Assembly (NCBI GenBank): GCA_036245805.1 | Contig: BTRK01000003.1 | Coordinates: forward strand, 15,106,464 to 15,170,463 | DNA length: 64,000 nucleotides | Source of the DNA: Pristionchus mayeri | Taxonomy: Eukaryota; Nematoda; Chromadorea; Rhabditida; Neodiplogasteridae | Direction of reading: 5' to 3' | Part shown: positions 43,460 to 54,737 of the stretch, in pieces | Layout: each line of letters starts with the position of its first letter | Position numbering within the stretch: the stretch's first letter is position 1 | Position numbers and translations under genes: made by a program | Notes under the pieces: model-generated | The model's input: only the letters and a program-made list of their open reading frames with translations | Databases searched by the model: none | What the model was told of the DNA's origin: nothing

Positions 43460-46056
43460 ATGGCCATCGAATCGAAGGGCTTCGATAGCAGGTAGAGTGC
43501 GCATTGCAGATATTGTCTCTTCATTTCATGTAGCCCCTCGTTAAGTGGATTTCCCAGTGAGCAGCATGAATGTGTCTCACTAGGGAATCCACTGATCCAC
43601 TGGTCGACCAACTGCGAAATGAGATGTGGCAATAGAGTGTAGGAAATAAAGAGACACATCCTTATTTCGCACTCTACTTCTAGGAAGTTCCTGCTCGATC
43701 TGGCCACCGGAGGCACTGCCGCCGCGGTATCCAAAACAGCCGCCGCGCCCATCGAACGAGTCAAGCTCATACTCCAGTTGCAAGACGCCTCGGCCCACAT
43801 CCCGGCTGACAAGCGCTACAAGGTGTGATTTTTTATTATCGCGGAATCTGGCAGAGGACTTTCCTTATTTTGTGTTATTTCTGATATTAGAGAGCATTCG
43901 GAATGAATAGGGTCATTTATTACGATCCCACCGTGTAACTCATTCCCTAGTGTTCATTTTGCGCTGTGTTGAGTTTCAGAAGCTATTAAAGAGTTGTGCA
44001 ATCATGCTGGGATTGATAGCAGCTTGGGTAAAATGCAAAAACAAAAGAGTAATTTCTTCATAAGCCATGGAGAATTGTCTTTGATATTTGCTATTTGATC
44101 TTTGATTGTTCTCAGGGAATCGTCGATGTGCTCGTGCGAGTGCCCAAGGAGCAGGGATTCACTGCCTTTTGGCGTGGTAACCTCGCCAATGTCATCCGAT
44201 ACTTCCAGACGCAGGCCCTCAACTTCGCCTTCAAGGTAGGAAGGGCTTCGCAACGAGTCCTAGATAACGGTCAAAACTGATTATTTCCCCTCTCTGAGCT
44301 CGGATAACAATGTTTGCCACGAGCAATTGCTCTTTTCATTGTGCGTGCTCTCCGTTCATTGAAGTGAGCGAGCGCGCATAATGAAAAGAGCAATTGTTCG
44401 TACCATCCCTGACCTTCGCAGGACACCTACAAGGCGATGTTCCTCGCGGGCGTGGACAAGAAGAAGGTTTGTGGTCTTTGACCTTGGAATTTTAATGAAT
44501 GGTGTGTGATCTCAGGACTTCTGGAAGTTCTTCGCTGGAAGTCTCGCAGCTGGAGGAGCAGCCGGAGCGACTTCTCTCTGCTTCGTCTACCCCTTCGACT
44601 TCGCCAGGTAGACATGGCTTCTCAGGAAATGACTCTCAGTGAATACGAATAATTTTATGTAATGAATCAGTTTTTTGAATCAACTTTTTGAATCATTTTT
44701 GGACCACTTTTTGAATCAGTGTTTTGTTTTGAATCACTTTTTTGAATCATAATTTTTGAATGTTTTTTGAATCAACTTTATGAATCAATTTTTTTGAATC
44801 AGTTATTTGAATCAATCTTTTGAATCAAATATTTGAATCATTTGTTTTTAAACCAATTTTTGAATCAGTGATTTTTGAATCTGTTTTTGCTTGTCAAGCC
44901 ACTCCTATCTCCAGGACCCGGCTCGGTGCGGACATCGGCAAGGGCGAGAGCAGGGAGTTCAAGGTAGGCATATCACAAGAACTGACTGACAGACGAGATT
45001 TTCTACTAAAAGAAATGAAGAGGCTCGGTTCTTGAGAAGCCATCCCCATTGTAGGGTCTCGCCGATTGCCTGGTCAAGATCGTCAAATCGGACGGCCCCG
45101 TCGGTCTCTACAGAGGCTTCGTCGTCTCCCTGCAGGTAGAGTCGGGAATCTCTTAAGTCTGCGTACTCTCTCGTTGATCAGACTGGGAAATGAGCACACA
45201 GAATGAAGCAACGGGAACAGTTACAACCATCCGGATGAGCGTCGAAAACAGTACTCCCCCTCCTAGTATGTTCACACTAGGTTTCCACAATGTCAAAAGT
45301 GTTTCGGTGAAAGTGCTGCACAAGGGTACATTTTTGGTGATCATTCGATCTATTAACTTCACAATATCCAGGGCATCATCGTTTACCGTGCGGCCTACTT
45401 CGGCTTGTTCGACACTGCGAAGGTGGTGTTCGCCTCAGACAAGCAACTCAACTTCTTCGCCGCTTGGGGAATTGCTCAGGTGTGTCCATGACACGTGGTA
45501 GATTCAATTCAATGTAGTTATCCACGAAGAGAGAGGGCCGAGTTGTATAGAAAGATTCGTGAGAGAATAGGCAGTTGTCTAATGAGTCGGTTAGGGGGTT
45601 GGGGCCGGAGAAGCAGCAGTGTGGTGGACGAAAGTTTGAAGCATGAATGTTCTATGCTCAGGTCGTCACGGTCGGCTCCGGTGTTCTCTCGTATCCTTGG
45701 GACACCGTGAGGCGACGCATGATGATGCAGTCGGGTCGCAGCGACGTCCTCTACAAGAACACTTTGGACTGCGCTGTGAAGATCATCAAGAACGAGGGAA
45801 TGGCAGCCATGTTCAAGGTGAGCATTGGTGGCTTCAAAAGTCTGCGGCTTGAACCCTGAATTTTCAACTGCGAAGCCTTATTCAAACTGGCTTGCCGAGT
45901 CCGTTGGGAAAGAATTCAATGAATCTGTTCATGCTCCGTGCTCGGGCAGAACGAATACAAGTAGTGACATTGAAGGGATCCTTGACGAACGTCTATCGTG
46001 GTACTGGAGGAGCTCTCGTGCTGGCGCTCTACGAAGAGATCCAGAAGTTCTTGTAA
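43460..46056 (+). CDS. Mitochondrial ADP/ATP carrier (adenine nucleotide translocase)
   Basis: Ten exons, all in phase: 43460-43491, 43684-43822, 44116-44235, 44422-44466, 44516-44607, 44915-44963, 45055-45135, 45372-45479, 45662-45817, 45976-46056; about 300 residues, the normal length. It exchanges ADP and ATP across the inner mitochondrial membrane. The three tandem carrier repeats are visible. The repeat signatures include [10 protein letters not shown] and [17 protein letters not shown], and the nucleotide-carrier signature RRRMMM follows in [15 protein letters not shown]. The end is [11 protein letters not shown]. The conserved [13 protein letters not shown] of the first repeat reads [13 protein letters not shown] here (Pro to Gln). 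The ATG at 43460 gives a short leader, [11 protein letters not shown], before [10 protein letters not shown]. Intron 5 holds a degenerate GAATCA repeat. Confidence 0.95.
44664..44885. repeat. Degenerate TTTTTGAATCA repeat in the carrier intron
   Basis: About fifteen imperfect copies of a 13-18-base unit containing TTTTGAATCA fill intron 5. A shorter stretch of the same repeat precedes exon 6 of the second carrier copy (54660-54715). Confidence 0.8.
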
Positions 46057-46620
46057 CTTAATCGATTTCGTTTTCCGAGTAGGGATGGCTTCGCTTGAAA
46101 CTAATTTCGTCATTTTGCGTTACAAGTAACTGATCAGATCACACATAACTAAGATGTCCTAAATTAGATTCGTATCCCAATCAAAACTATTCCGATAACA
46201 TTATGTTGTGAAGTTTCTGACAAATGCTTACACACATTTGCCCAGTTTGATTGAGTATGAAACTGAGACCATATTAGAAGGTTGTAATACTTTTGATTGC
46301 ACAGATTCGAGATTTGTATTTGTCGTAATGGTTTAATCAACGTAGATTGTGAGGTCACTGACACATGATAAATATATCTTACACAAAAAAGTAATCAGTA
46401 CACATAATTACAAGGCAATAATATGAGCATTATTTACACCGGAAAATGTCTACTCGAGATTAACTACAACTTCTGTGCTCACGCAGTTTCTATATCTGTT
46501 CGCTATACAATGGCATGCTTTCGCGTAACGCCCAATATTCCTACTGTCCTGACCGTTTACATGAGGGAAGTTGGGGGTGATTTTTGAAAAATATATAGGC
46601 GTAACTTTGACTTAAAACAT
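46057..46620. other. 3' flank of the carrier, duplicated at 55.87-56.4 kb
   Basis: No gene seen. The sequence (for example AGATTCGTATCCC, TATTCCGATAAC, ACATTTGCCCAGTTT) is repeated downstream of the second carrier copy, so the duplication covers the 3' flank too. Confidence 0.6.
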
Positions 46621-46937
46621 TTAGAATAATTCGATGATTCCAGTGCTCAAAAGGGGCTGGGGCTGAAGAGCTTGCAGTCCAACGAAGACGGGAAGCTGAT
46701 TGGAGATCACTTCCAGCTGTATCGCAGGTACTAAAATTAATGCTTAACCAAGATTTGGCTCAGGTCTGTATGAAAAGCGAAGGAAACAGCTATCTTTACC
46801 TTTACGACCAGGTCTGGGTAGGTGTCGGGCACTCTGCGGAACGGCTGGATAATGACCTGATGCCCGATGGCTCCGACGGGTTGCCGATCAAACACTGGCG
46901 TGCTCCATACCATCATCGCATTGGCAGCGCTTATGAA
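46621..46937 (-). CDS. C-terminal exons of an unrecognised gene, copy P1
   Basis: Two exons join in phase: 46937-46800 (46 codons; acceptor TTCTTCAG, donor GTAAAG; FISAANAMMVWSTPV, VGAIGHQVIIQPFRRVPDTY) and 46716-46621 (LEVISNQLPVFVGLQALQ, QPQPLLSTGIIELF and stop). Upstream exons were not identified and may lie in duplicated DNA above 47.1 kb. Related pieces lie at about 56.45, 62.95 and 63.85 kb, so this is a small local family. It ends tail to tail with the ADP/ATP carrier. No family recognised; the alternating hydrophobic pattern would suit an extracellular beta-rich domain, which is speculation. Confidence 0.5.
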
Positions 46938-47149
46938 CTGAAGAACATACCTTATCTATTTTAGATATTATATCGTACGTGATGGAAATTTAGGAACGTA
47001 TACCGTGCAATTTCCAAAAATATCATGTGTCATGGATTATGGTGAATTTTTATTTTTACGAGTTTTGCTTTTTTGCATTCTTTTTTTCATACGCGTTTTC
47101 ATAAAACGGATGGGTTTTTACACGGAAATATGGCTCTATAAAAAATTCA

Positions 47150-48300
47150 GTAACTCACCCACAAATATTTCGCCTGAAGCTCTGATCTTGTACTAACGAT
47201 GAATGGATTTGAGAGTATGTATGCCTCTGAAATATGCCCTTTCGATGAACAATCTGGCTCTCTCCCTTTCCCATGCTATCTAGCCGGTCAGAGATAGCGA
47301 GAGAGTGTGGGGAACGAGGAGAGTCAGATCATCGCTCCCGTCATCACTACAGCTATTGAAACCGCGAATCAAATGGAGTAAAATATCGAGGCGAACAAAA
47401 CTCCAACGAATGCTCCAAAACGAGAATAATGCTAGATGAACTGATACTACTATGCATTAAGTAGAGAAGAAAATCCGAAACATTATACGTCTGAAATATG
47501 TGAAAATTTAGACAATTAGGAGAGAAAGTATGTGGCATGAGCTGGAGGATGGGATGGGATATGTGACACTGCGAATGACAAATATTATGAGAGTGAACGG
47601 GTCAGCGGGAGTGCGATAGCATCAGTACATGCCCTCGGGCGATAGTCGGGATCCCGATAACATCCCCGCCCAATATTTGAATGAGAAGTGGCGGTATCGG
47701 AATAGAATGAATCGAAATCTGTCCAAAAATCAATATTTTCTCTAAATTATCTATTTCCTCTCATGAAATACACTGACAGATCAATTACTTTCATCAACTA
47801 GAAACAATTTTTCGATATTTTTAGCGATATCGGGCAAGGCTGTATTCCAGAAAAACAGAAAACGACGTCGTCTAACTTCAACGAGAATTTTAAGAGCAAA
47901 ATGAACATGTGCATCGTTTTCAGCGCCATTGAAAACCCCAGAGAACATAATTTAAGAAAATCGACATTTTTTTGCCAGCTTCCAGTGGGATTTGTTCGAT
48001 TCTTATGCAAACGGGCTCTTAAATTGTTGGTGGGACCTCACCATAATTATTCCTCTTCATGTATGCCTGCAGCCCGTCTCATCGCGAATCTCGCTCACTT
48101 ATCTTTCCACGGGAGAGAATGGCTTGGCTGCGATCAATGGAGGAGGAGGACCATCTTGAATGATCATTGAGTAGATATGATCGAAAAGAGAAAGTTGGTT
48201 GGGAACAATCGAGATGATAACTGAAAGTTGGTTGGGAACAATCGAGATGATAACAGAAAGTTGGTTGGGAACAATCGAGATGATCGAGATGACCGATTCT
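47150..48300. repeat. Segmental duplication, unit 1 (partner 56884-58000)
   Basis: Nearly identical to 56884-58000 in the same orientation. From GCTCTGATCTTGT through the short hairpin repeat at 47255-47335, the GAGTAAAATATCGAGGCGAA stretch and the half foldback element to GAATGATCATTGAGTAGATA, only scattered differences are seen. No coding exon was recognised. At 48190-48290 a 33-base unit (AAAGTTGGTTGGGAACAATC...) is repeated three times; the partner has two copies. Confidence 0.88.
47860..48036. repeat. Half of a family-1 foldback element
   Basis: Contains AAAACGACGTCGTCTAACTT, GCATCGTTTTCAGCGCCATT and the terminal GATTCTTATGCAAACGGGCT, which match one arm of the elements at 202 and 40673. 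The other arm is absent. The same half is present at about 57594-57763, so it predates the duplication. Confidence 0.75.
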
Positions 48301-48565
48301 TTAAAATTAAGATATGATACGTCTTTCTGCGGAACGTTTTTGACCTACCACGCATTAAAGCATCAAAAAAGAAAAAAATCTTTGTTATTAATAGTTCTTC
48401 CTATTCTCGTGAGGTTTCTGTTCGAGTGTTGTGGTCGATAAATATAGAGTTGTGTAGGAAGAATAATTATATAGGAAGAATAGTTATAAATATTACTGCG
48501 CGGGCGAGTTCCAGATACTTTAGAAAGTGCGATGTTCCGCTTGATCACGGTATCTATAAAACGAG

Positions 48566-49052
48566 ACGTCTACAAGGTTCATGCTGTATTCTCATAGCGT
48601 TCAGCGCTGCTTCGGACGTTATGCATGTGGTAAGGTGTAGGTTTCAAACGCGAGATGTGAGGCGAGAGGCTCAGAAAATATAAATTATAATTTATATTTT
48701 CGTATAAATACAATCGGCAAAATTTTAGAATCAGTCTGAAATTTACCCGAATTATTTGCAGCTCGGACACCTCCCAAAGATAATTCCAGTATTGTTGGGG
48801 AATAACGAGATTTCCAGCTTTACGTGCTGCGTTGTTCAAGTGAATTTTAAAAAAAAAGGTTGCACTAAAACATAAATTAAGGTAATTCCGAATTTTGGGA
48901 TGAACGCGGCCGTTATTTTGATTCTTCTAATTGCAATTGATCGATTCATTGCGGTCTACTTTCCAAAATACTATTATTTCAAGAATTCACGACGACATCT
49001 TCTGGCAAGTTTACGCTTCTTTCCGGTAACTTTCATCGATATATTCGTCAGA
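48566..49052 (+). pseudogene. Truncated SRSX-type chemoreceptor (unit 1)
   Basis: Carries counterparts of exons 2-4 of the intact copy at 58.3 kb: RLQGSCCILIAFSAASDVMH, LGHLPKIIPVLLGNNEISSF and ILLIAIDRFIAVYFPKYYYF. The first-membrane-segment exon and its introns are missing: the sequence joins ATAAAACG directly to AGACGTCTAC, with about 225 bases lost. At 49052 it is cut by a non-LTR retrotransposon, and the second half of the receptor is absent on this side. Confidence 0.88.
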
Positions 49053-51541
49053 TCACTCTCCTCTCTTCCCTCGTCACTCTCCTCTCTTCCCTCGTCACTC
49101 TCCTCTCTTCCCTCGGACTCTCCTCTCTTCCCTCACTCTCCTCTCTTCCCTCGCCGCGATAGGGTGACCTCTTCCTCTCTCTCGCGCGACCCAATCGATA
49201 CTACGTGACTATTTAGCACTTGTTTCGTTTTTCTTCTAATTCTATTGTATATTTTCACTCCCTCTTATTAATTAATGACTAAGCGTAAGTTCCCCTCCCC
49301 TTCCTCTGCCCTGGACGAAACGCTGCCGGTCTCTGTTCCCGATCCGGGTGAACTCCTTCGAGGTATTGGCAGATACCTCGATTCCCTCTCTCATGATGAG
49401 AAGGGAAGTTCCCTCGCTCTGCTGCTCGGTACTTGTGGCCAGCAGATGAAAGAGCTAATGGCTAGATCGACCACCTCGATCGATGATGCCATTGAGAGGG
49501 ACAAGAGGATTCGCTCGGTGGTGGTTCAAGGGCTCCCTGAGTCTACTGCGACGAAGGCCTGTGAGAGATTGTCGGATGACACTGCCAGAGTCATCGACAT
49601 GCTAGACCTCGCTGAGCTGGAGCATAGACCGGCTGCTGTTTTCCGAATGGGTGAGAGAAGGGATAACCGCCCCTGCCTTCTCAAAGTAATGTTCCATTCC
49701 CGCTCCGCCCAGATCTCCTTCCTGTCCCATTCCCGCACCGTTACTGCCAACTTCCCCAATGTGTATGTTCGCCCCTCTATGACCAAGGCTGAGCGTGAAG
49801 CCGCCTACCAATTGCGAATGAAGAAACGGTCGATGATAGCAGACGGAAAGGACATGATGATCTACGGGGGCTCGCTCATCGAGAAGTCACAACTTGAAGC
49901 AATGAAGAAGTCTCTCCGCCACCCTCGGTCCCAGAACTACGATAAGTCTCGCACTTCCGCCCATCCCACTCTCGTTCCCTCCGCCACCACTCAGTCCCTC
50001 TTCCCCAAAATGCCTTCCCTCCTCGATTCTGCTCCCACTACACCCATCACTACTACTCCCAACTCAGTCGCCCCTCCTTTAAACTAGCTCAGCCCGAGCC
50101 AGCGATGACCTCCTTATCATGCCACTATTTCAATATCCGTTCAGTCGTTAATAAGCTCGATGCTTTCCGCTCATTCCTCATGGCAACCCAACCTGATATC
50201 GTATTCCTAACTGAGACATGGCTATCAAGCAAGACCCCATCATCTCTCATTATCAGATCTCTACCGTACACCATTATTCGCTCTGATCGATCCTCCCGTG
50301 GTGGCGGAACCTGCATCATTCTTCGTGATTACCTCTCTTTCTCCACAGTATCCCTTCCCTCCACCGAACACGAGATTACCTGTATCGACCTTTTCCACTC
50401 GAGTGCATACATTAGATTATGTCTAGTCTATCGTCCTCCAAGCTATTCCATTTCCAAGACCGACTCCCTCATTAATTGCTTATCAGACATCCATGCATCG
50501 TCTCCACACCCCATCATTATTTCCGGTGATTTTAACTCAGATTCCCTTTGTACCATTCCTACTCCCGCTGATCGTATATTTCGTGATTTCATTATATCTG
50601 CAAATCTCTCTCATCTTCACATGTTTCCAACGCGCGGCGTTAGATGTATCGATTGGGTCTTAGGTAACGATCCCACCGTAGTATCGGCCATTTCCGCTAT
50701 TCTTCCCTTCCCTTCATGCGACCATTCTGGTATTTCATTCTCCCTCTCGTCTCCTCAATCCCCACCTCAACCTCCCTTAATTCGAGACTTCTCTCGTATC
50801 GATTATCCAGCTCTGTCCAACCACCTTCTATCTATTGACTGGTTATCCTTATTTCGTGACTGTCCTGATATCGATTCCGTGTATAACCATTTCTCTTCTA
50901 CAATTCATTCAGCTATTGACCTCTTTGTCCCCTACCGTACTCCTCGACCTCCCTCTCTTTCATTTCCAAGCCACGTTACTCGCTTAATTAAGCATCGTGA
51001 TCAATTATTCGCTAAGATTCATATCCCGGCTGTTAGAACTCTTTTTGACCATTGTAGTAAGAAATTACTTTTCGAGATTGACAAATGGACTCGTTACTCT
51101 ACCCGTAAGAAATTAGCTCGTTCTAAAGATTTGTATCGCCATATTTCTTCTCTCACAAAACCTAAGCTATCTATACCTGAACTAGTTTCATCTGATAATG
51201 AACCAGTTTATGATAGTTCTTCTAAGTCTAATTTACTTGCTTCTGAAATCGCTTCTCATTTCACCTTAGATGATGGCCTTCTCCCCCCTCTCTCCTCCTT
51301 ACCCATCTCTCCTTCACTCTCTCTATTCACCCTTTTCCCTCATGCAGTTTACAAAGCATTACGCAAATTGTCCCCATCTTGCTCTACAGGCTATGATGGC
51401 ATTCCTCAGATTATTTTCTCTAAGTGTGCATATGCGCTATCTACCCCCTTAGCTGATATTTACAACCTCAGTCTCATTTCTGGGACTGTCCCATCACCTT
51501 GGAAACATTCCCTTATTAATCGACATCGACGTAAGGTCGAT
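49053..51541 (+). mobile_element. Non-LTR retrotransposon lacking its 3' half
   Basis: Starts at the break in the SRSX copy with a 5' region of about five CACTCTCCTCTCTTCCCTCG units (49053-49160), followed by two frames (49275-50087 and 50105-51544). The reverse transcriptase is cut at its beginning, and there is no poly-A tail or target duplication. Loss of the 3' part is the reverse of normal 5' truncation and points to a later rearrangement near 51.54 kb. Confidence 0.85.
49275..50087 (+). CDS. Retrotransposon ORF1 protein
   Basis: 270 residues. RSVVVQGLPES, RMGERRDNRPCLLKVMF and NVYVRPSMTKAEREA resemble the RNA-recognition-like domain of ORF1 proteins in invertebrate CR1/L2-type elements, which bind element RNA. 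The Ser/Thr/Pro-rich C-terminus (about residues 220-270) appears disordered. ORF2 starts 17 bases after its stop. The family assignment is from pattern only. Confidence 0.65.
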   Translation: MTKRKFPSPSSALDETLPVSVPDPGELLRGIGRYLDSLSHDEKGSSLALLLGTCGQQMKELMARSTTSIDDAIERDKRIRSVVVQGLPESTATKACERLSDDTARVIDMLDLAELEHRPAAVFRMGERRDNRPCLLKVMFHSRSAQISFLSHSRTVTANFPNVYVRPSMTKAEREAAYQLRMKKRSMIADGKDMMIYGGSLIEKSQLEAMKKSLRHPRSQNYDKSRTSAHPTLVPSATTQSLFPKMPSLLDSAPTTPITTTPNSVAPPLN

Positions 51542-51544
51542 TAA
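50105..51544 (+). CDS. Retrotransposon ORF2: endonuclease and start of reverse transcriptase (truncated)
   Basis: 479 residues. The AP-endonuclease-like domain shows FNIRSVVNKLDAF, PDIVFLTETWLS, GGTCIILRDYL, CLVYRPPS, IISGDFNSD, CIDWVLGND and CDHSGISF. The reverse transcriptase begins with LSPSCSTGYDGIPQIIFSKC and LISGTVPSPWKHSLI and then runs into a short foreign tail (NRHRRKVD and stop). The catalytic FADD/YADD box is missing, so this copy cannot be autonomous. Confidence 0.9.
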   Translation: MTSLSCHYFNIRSVVNKLDAFRSFLMATQPDIVFLTETWLSSKTPSSLIIRSLPYTIIRSDRSSRGGGTCIILRDYLSFSTVSLPSTEHEITCIDLFHSSAYIRLCLVYRPPSYSISKTDSLINCLSDIHASSPHPIIISGDFNSDSLCTIPTPADRIFRDFIISANLSHLHMFPTRGVRCIDWVLGNDPTVVSAISAILPFPSCDHSGISFSLSSPQSPPQPPLIRDFSRIDYPALSNHLLSIDWLSLFRDCPDIDSVYNHFSSTIHSAIDLFVPYRTPRPPSLSFPSHVTRLIKHRDQLFAKIHIPAVRTLFDHCSKKLLFEIDKWTRYSTRKKLARSKDLYRHISSLTKPKLSIPELVSSDNEPVYDSSSKSNLLASEIASHFTLDDGLLPPLSSLPISPSLSLFTLFPHAVYKALRKLSPSCSTGYDGIPQIIFSKCAYALSTPLADIYNLSLISGTVPSPWKHSLINRHRRKVD

Positions 51545-51557
51545 TTGAACAACAAAA

Positions 51558-51808
51558 TCATGAATCTGACCCTTCATTTGACATAGTGCCACGGGATACG
51601 GTTGGTTTTGGTTACTGTAGGATTTCAGTATTGATGTTTTGCAACCGTCCTCCGACGAAATCATGAATCTGACCCATCGTCTGACCCAGCGAACTGGGTT
51701 ACGGTAGGCATTGGTTACTGTAGTAGTACGGTATCGATGATTTCCATCTATCGTCCGATGAAATCATGAGTCTGACACATGATCTGACCCAACGCCAATG
51801 GTATACTG
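51558..51808. repeat. About 100-base tandem repeat at a duplication boundary
   Basis: Two and a half units starting AAATCATGAATCTGACCC at 51558, 51658 and 51760, each with a TGGTTTTGGTTACTGTAG-like stretch. It lies between the broken retrotransposon and the inverted SRSX copy. Confidence 0.8.
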
Positions 51809-51965
51809 TGGACAGACTTACAGACCAACCAACACCTATTTTTAGGTCGTAAAAAATTTCCCACTGAAAATTTCGGGAATCTTTTTCATCTGCTGACCTT
51901 GTATTGTGATTCCACAGAAACTATTAAAATCTCGCTCGAAACGAACGCGCCAGACAAAAAAGCTT

Positions 51966-53550
51966 TCAATTTATGGTATATGTAGCAACGTCCTGAGGAA
52001 GGAGCCGGGTAATGAATGGAACAGATTGAAGCAGCTGCCTGAATACTCTCCGGTATTCGTTGTTCGTGCAGTATAGGGCGATGAAGTTGAGTGACATCGC
52101 CGTGTTTATTGGTATTCCAGATAGTTCAAGAACGATGTAGTGCTCGCTTCCTGAGCATTAAGAAATAGAGAATAATAAAGCGAACATCTTAATCGCCCGG
52201 GTCAAAATAGAGGCGTATCACTTTAGAACTGATCATTTTAGAACTCGTGAAACAAGAAAATGTCCTAAATTCTTCACTGACTTCAAATACAAACAGTTCT
52301 AACTTGATACACCCCTTTAAGTAACATAGAAAATCACCTTGTGAATCGAGTACGAGACATTTGAAATTGTAAATTATTGCTGAAAGAAGCCACCCGAGAA
52401 TAATGACGCTCATAACTGTTAATATTGATCGGAATCGGCTCCGATCTTGGCAGAAAGATGCTGGAATTTACGTGTGAAGCATGCGAAAAATAAAGGAGAG
52501 GACTAGGTGCGGAAGGATGAGGAAAAACACAAATACTGTGTGAAATGCCTTTCTTTGTTTATTGCATTAGGAAAACGTCGATTTTGTCGGTTTTTTATGT
52601 AATTACCTATCAACTTGGCTTTCGTATACCCCAATCGTGTCCGCATGGGAAACATTCACCAAACATTCAATTTACCTCTGCGCTTCAACTTGCACCACAC
52701 AGAGACGTATGTGATTATGGACATAACAATAACACAAGCCGAGATGGCTCCCCAAAACTCTTTTGAAATTCCGTGGCATACCTCCGGCGGACTGCATATG
52801 ACCTTTCTTAATGCCAAATATTTAACTTTTTAAACAAGAAATTTGCTACTTCTCTTCGAAATTTCGATATTCTAAAGCATAATGCAAAGCAGCGTATGAT
52901 ATGATTACAATGCAGTGGATCTGACGAATATATCGATGAAAGTTACCGGAAAGAAGCGTAAACTTGCCAGAAGATGTCGTCGTGAATTCTTGAAATAGTA
53001 TTTTGGAAAGTAGACCGCGATGAATCGATCAATTGCAATTAGAAGAATCAAAACAACGGTCGCGTTCATCCCAAAATTCGGAATCACCTTAAATGATGTT
53101 TTAGTACAACCTTTTGATTTTTTTAATTCACTTGAACGACGCAGCACGTAAAGCTGGAAATCTCATTATTCCCCAACAATACTGGAATTATCTTTGGGAG
53201 TTGTCCGAGCTGCAAATAATTCGGGTAAATTTCAGACTGATTCTAAAATTTTGCCGATTGTATTTATACGAAAATATAAATTATAATTTATATTTTCTGA
53301 GCCTTTCGCCTCACATCTCGCGTTTTAAACTTACAGCTTACCACATGCATAACGTCCGAAGCAGCGCTGAACGCTATGAGAATACAGCATGAACCTTGTA
53401 GACGTCTGCAGATTCGTATACTTTGTGATTCTAAACAAAATGCACTTACTTTGACCTAAATGTAGCAATTATGATGAATGAGTTCGTAATGGAACATATA
53501 ATAACGAGTAACGAGTACAGTATCGCTATAGCGAACATGCTGTCGAACAT
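51966..53550 (-). CDS. SRSX-type chemoreceptor (G-protein-coupled receptor), inverted copy
   Basis: Reverse-complement copy of the receptor at 58.3 kb. The first exon starts at 53550 with MFDSMFAIAILYSLL. Then follow QGSCCILIAFSAAS, NAAR-region exon 3, ILLIAIDRFIAVYFPKYYF (one Tyr fewer than the other copy), SKEFWGAISACVIVMSIITY, ILTVMSVIILGWLLSAIIY and ELSGIPINTAMSLNFIALYC. The C-terminal tail differs: after FITRLLP it reads QDVATYTIN and stops (51968-51966), shorter than the other copy. A deletion of about 14 bases after LKRRG creates an AGAG/GTAAAT donor that joins in phase to the next exon. No disabling stop was found. Confidence 0.82.
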
Positions 53551-54220
53551 CGAAGAGACAGATAGCTCACCAACAGTATTTCATATGGTGAATTCATCAT
53601 TAGTATCGTTCGTTTTATAGAAACCGTGATCAAGAGGAACATCACACTTTCTAAAGTATCTGGAACTCGCCCGCGCAGTAATATTTATAACTATTCTTCC
53701 TATATAATTATTCTTCCTACACAACTCTATATTTATCGACCACAACACTCGAACAGAAACCTCACGAGAATAGGAAGAACTATTAATAACAAAGACAATT
53801 TTTTTTTCTTTCGTGATGCATTAATGCGTGGTAGGGCAAAAACGTTCCACTGAAAGACGTATCACATCTTAATTTTAAAGAATCGATCATCTCGATCATC
53901 TGGCACAGTCGTTGCGTAGTGATGACGCAATCAAAATGTACTTTTTCAAAACGCCATTATTCTTACTTGGATTTTTTCCAGCTCGCCAAGCTTTCTGAAG
54001 CTGGAGTCATGCCCGGGGCCTACCCAGAAAAAAAAGTTGAGGTTGCTGCGCGACCGCACATTTGCTGCAGCCTTGCTGCAAAATCGAGGTCGAAAATTTC
54101 AGATCTCGGCTCCTAATCAAGCTAACTGACTGGTTCAAGGTATCAAAATGGTCGCCATCACGATAAAAGATGATCCTGAGAATATGAAAACAATAGCTCG
54201 AAATTTGCCCTCAGGGCATT
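53551..54220. other. Spacer between inverted receptor copy and second carrier copy
   Basis: 53551-53900 is the 5' flank of the inverted SRSX copy and matches 58.0-58.3 kb in reverse. 53900-54220 (CACAGTCGTTGCGTAGTGAT on) has no partner elsewhere in the window and no recognisable gene. Confidence 0.6.
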
Positions 54221-54656
54221 AAAAAATCACTTTTTTGCATAGCCATTTTTTGGACATTCACAATTTTGAGGGAAAATTAGGTAAAAATCTGGATTTGCAT
54301 AGGTATATTCAAAATGTATTGAAGAACTGATTCCCAACTTTTTAGAGTGTTTGGATAGCTTTCCGGCCCGCGGCGACCGTTCTTCGGAGGGATACTCGTG
54401 TTGGGAAACACCCTGTTTACCCCTATGGGCAAGAGAGTGCAGACGACGAGAGTGCGTAAACAAGGTGTTTCCCGACCCGAGTATCCCTCCGAAAAACGGT
54501 TGCCGCGGGCCGGAAAGTTATCCAAACATTCTAAAAAGTTGGGAATCAGTTCTTCAATACATTTTGAATATACCTATGCAAGAAACAGATTTTTACCTAA
54601 TTTTCCCGCAAAATTGTGAATGTCCAAAAAATGGTCATGCAAAAAAGTGATTTTTT
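54221..54656. repeat. Palindromic MITE of about 435 bases in carrier copy 2
   Basis: AAAAAATCACTTTTTTGCAT at the left is complemented by GCAAAAAAGTGATTTTTT at the right. The inner arms pair through TTCGGAGGGATACTCG and its complement, with a centre rich in GCAGACGACGAGAGTGCG. It is absent from the matching intron of the intact carrier, so it inserted after the duplication or was lost there. Confidence 0.88.
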
Positions 54657-54737
54657 TATGCATCACTTTTGAATCAGATTTATAAATGAATCAATTTTTG
54701 AATCGGGTTTTTTATCAGCAACCCACTCCTATTGCAG

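Noticed and set aside
54277..54650. Open frames on both strands with near-identical peptides
   Set aside because: Both are the arms of a palindromic MITE.
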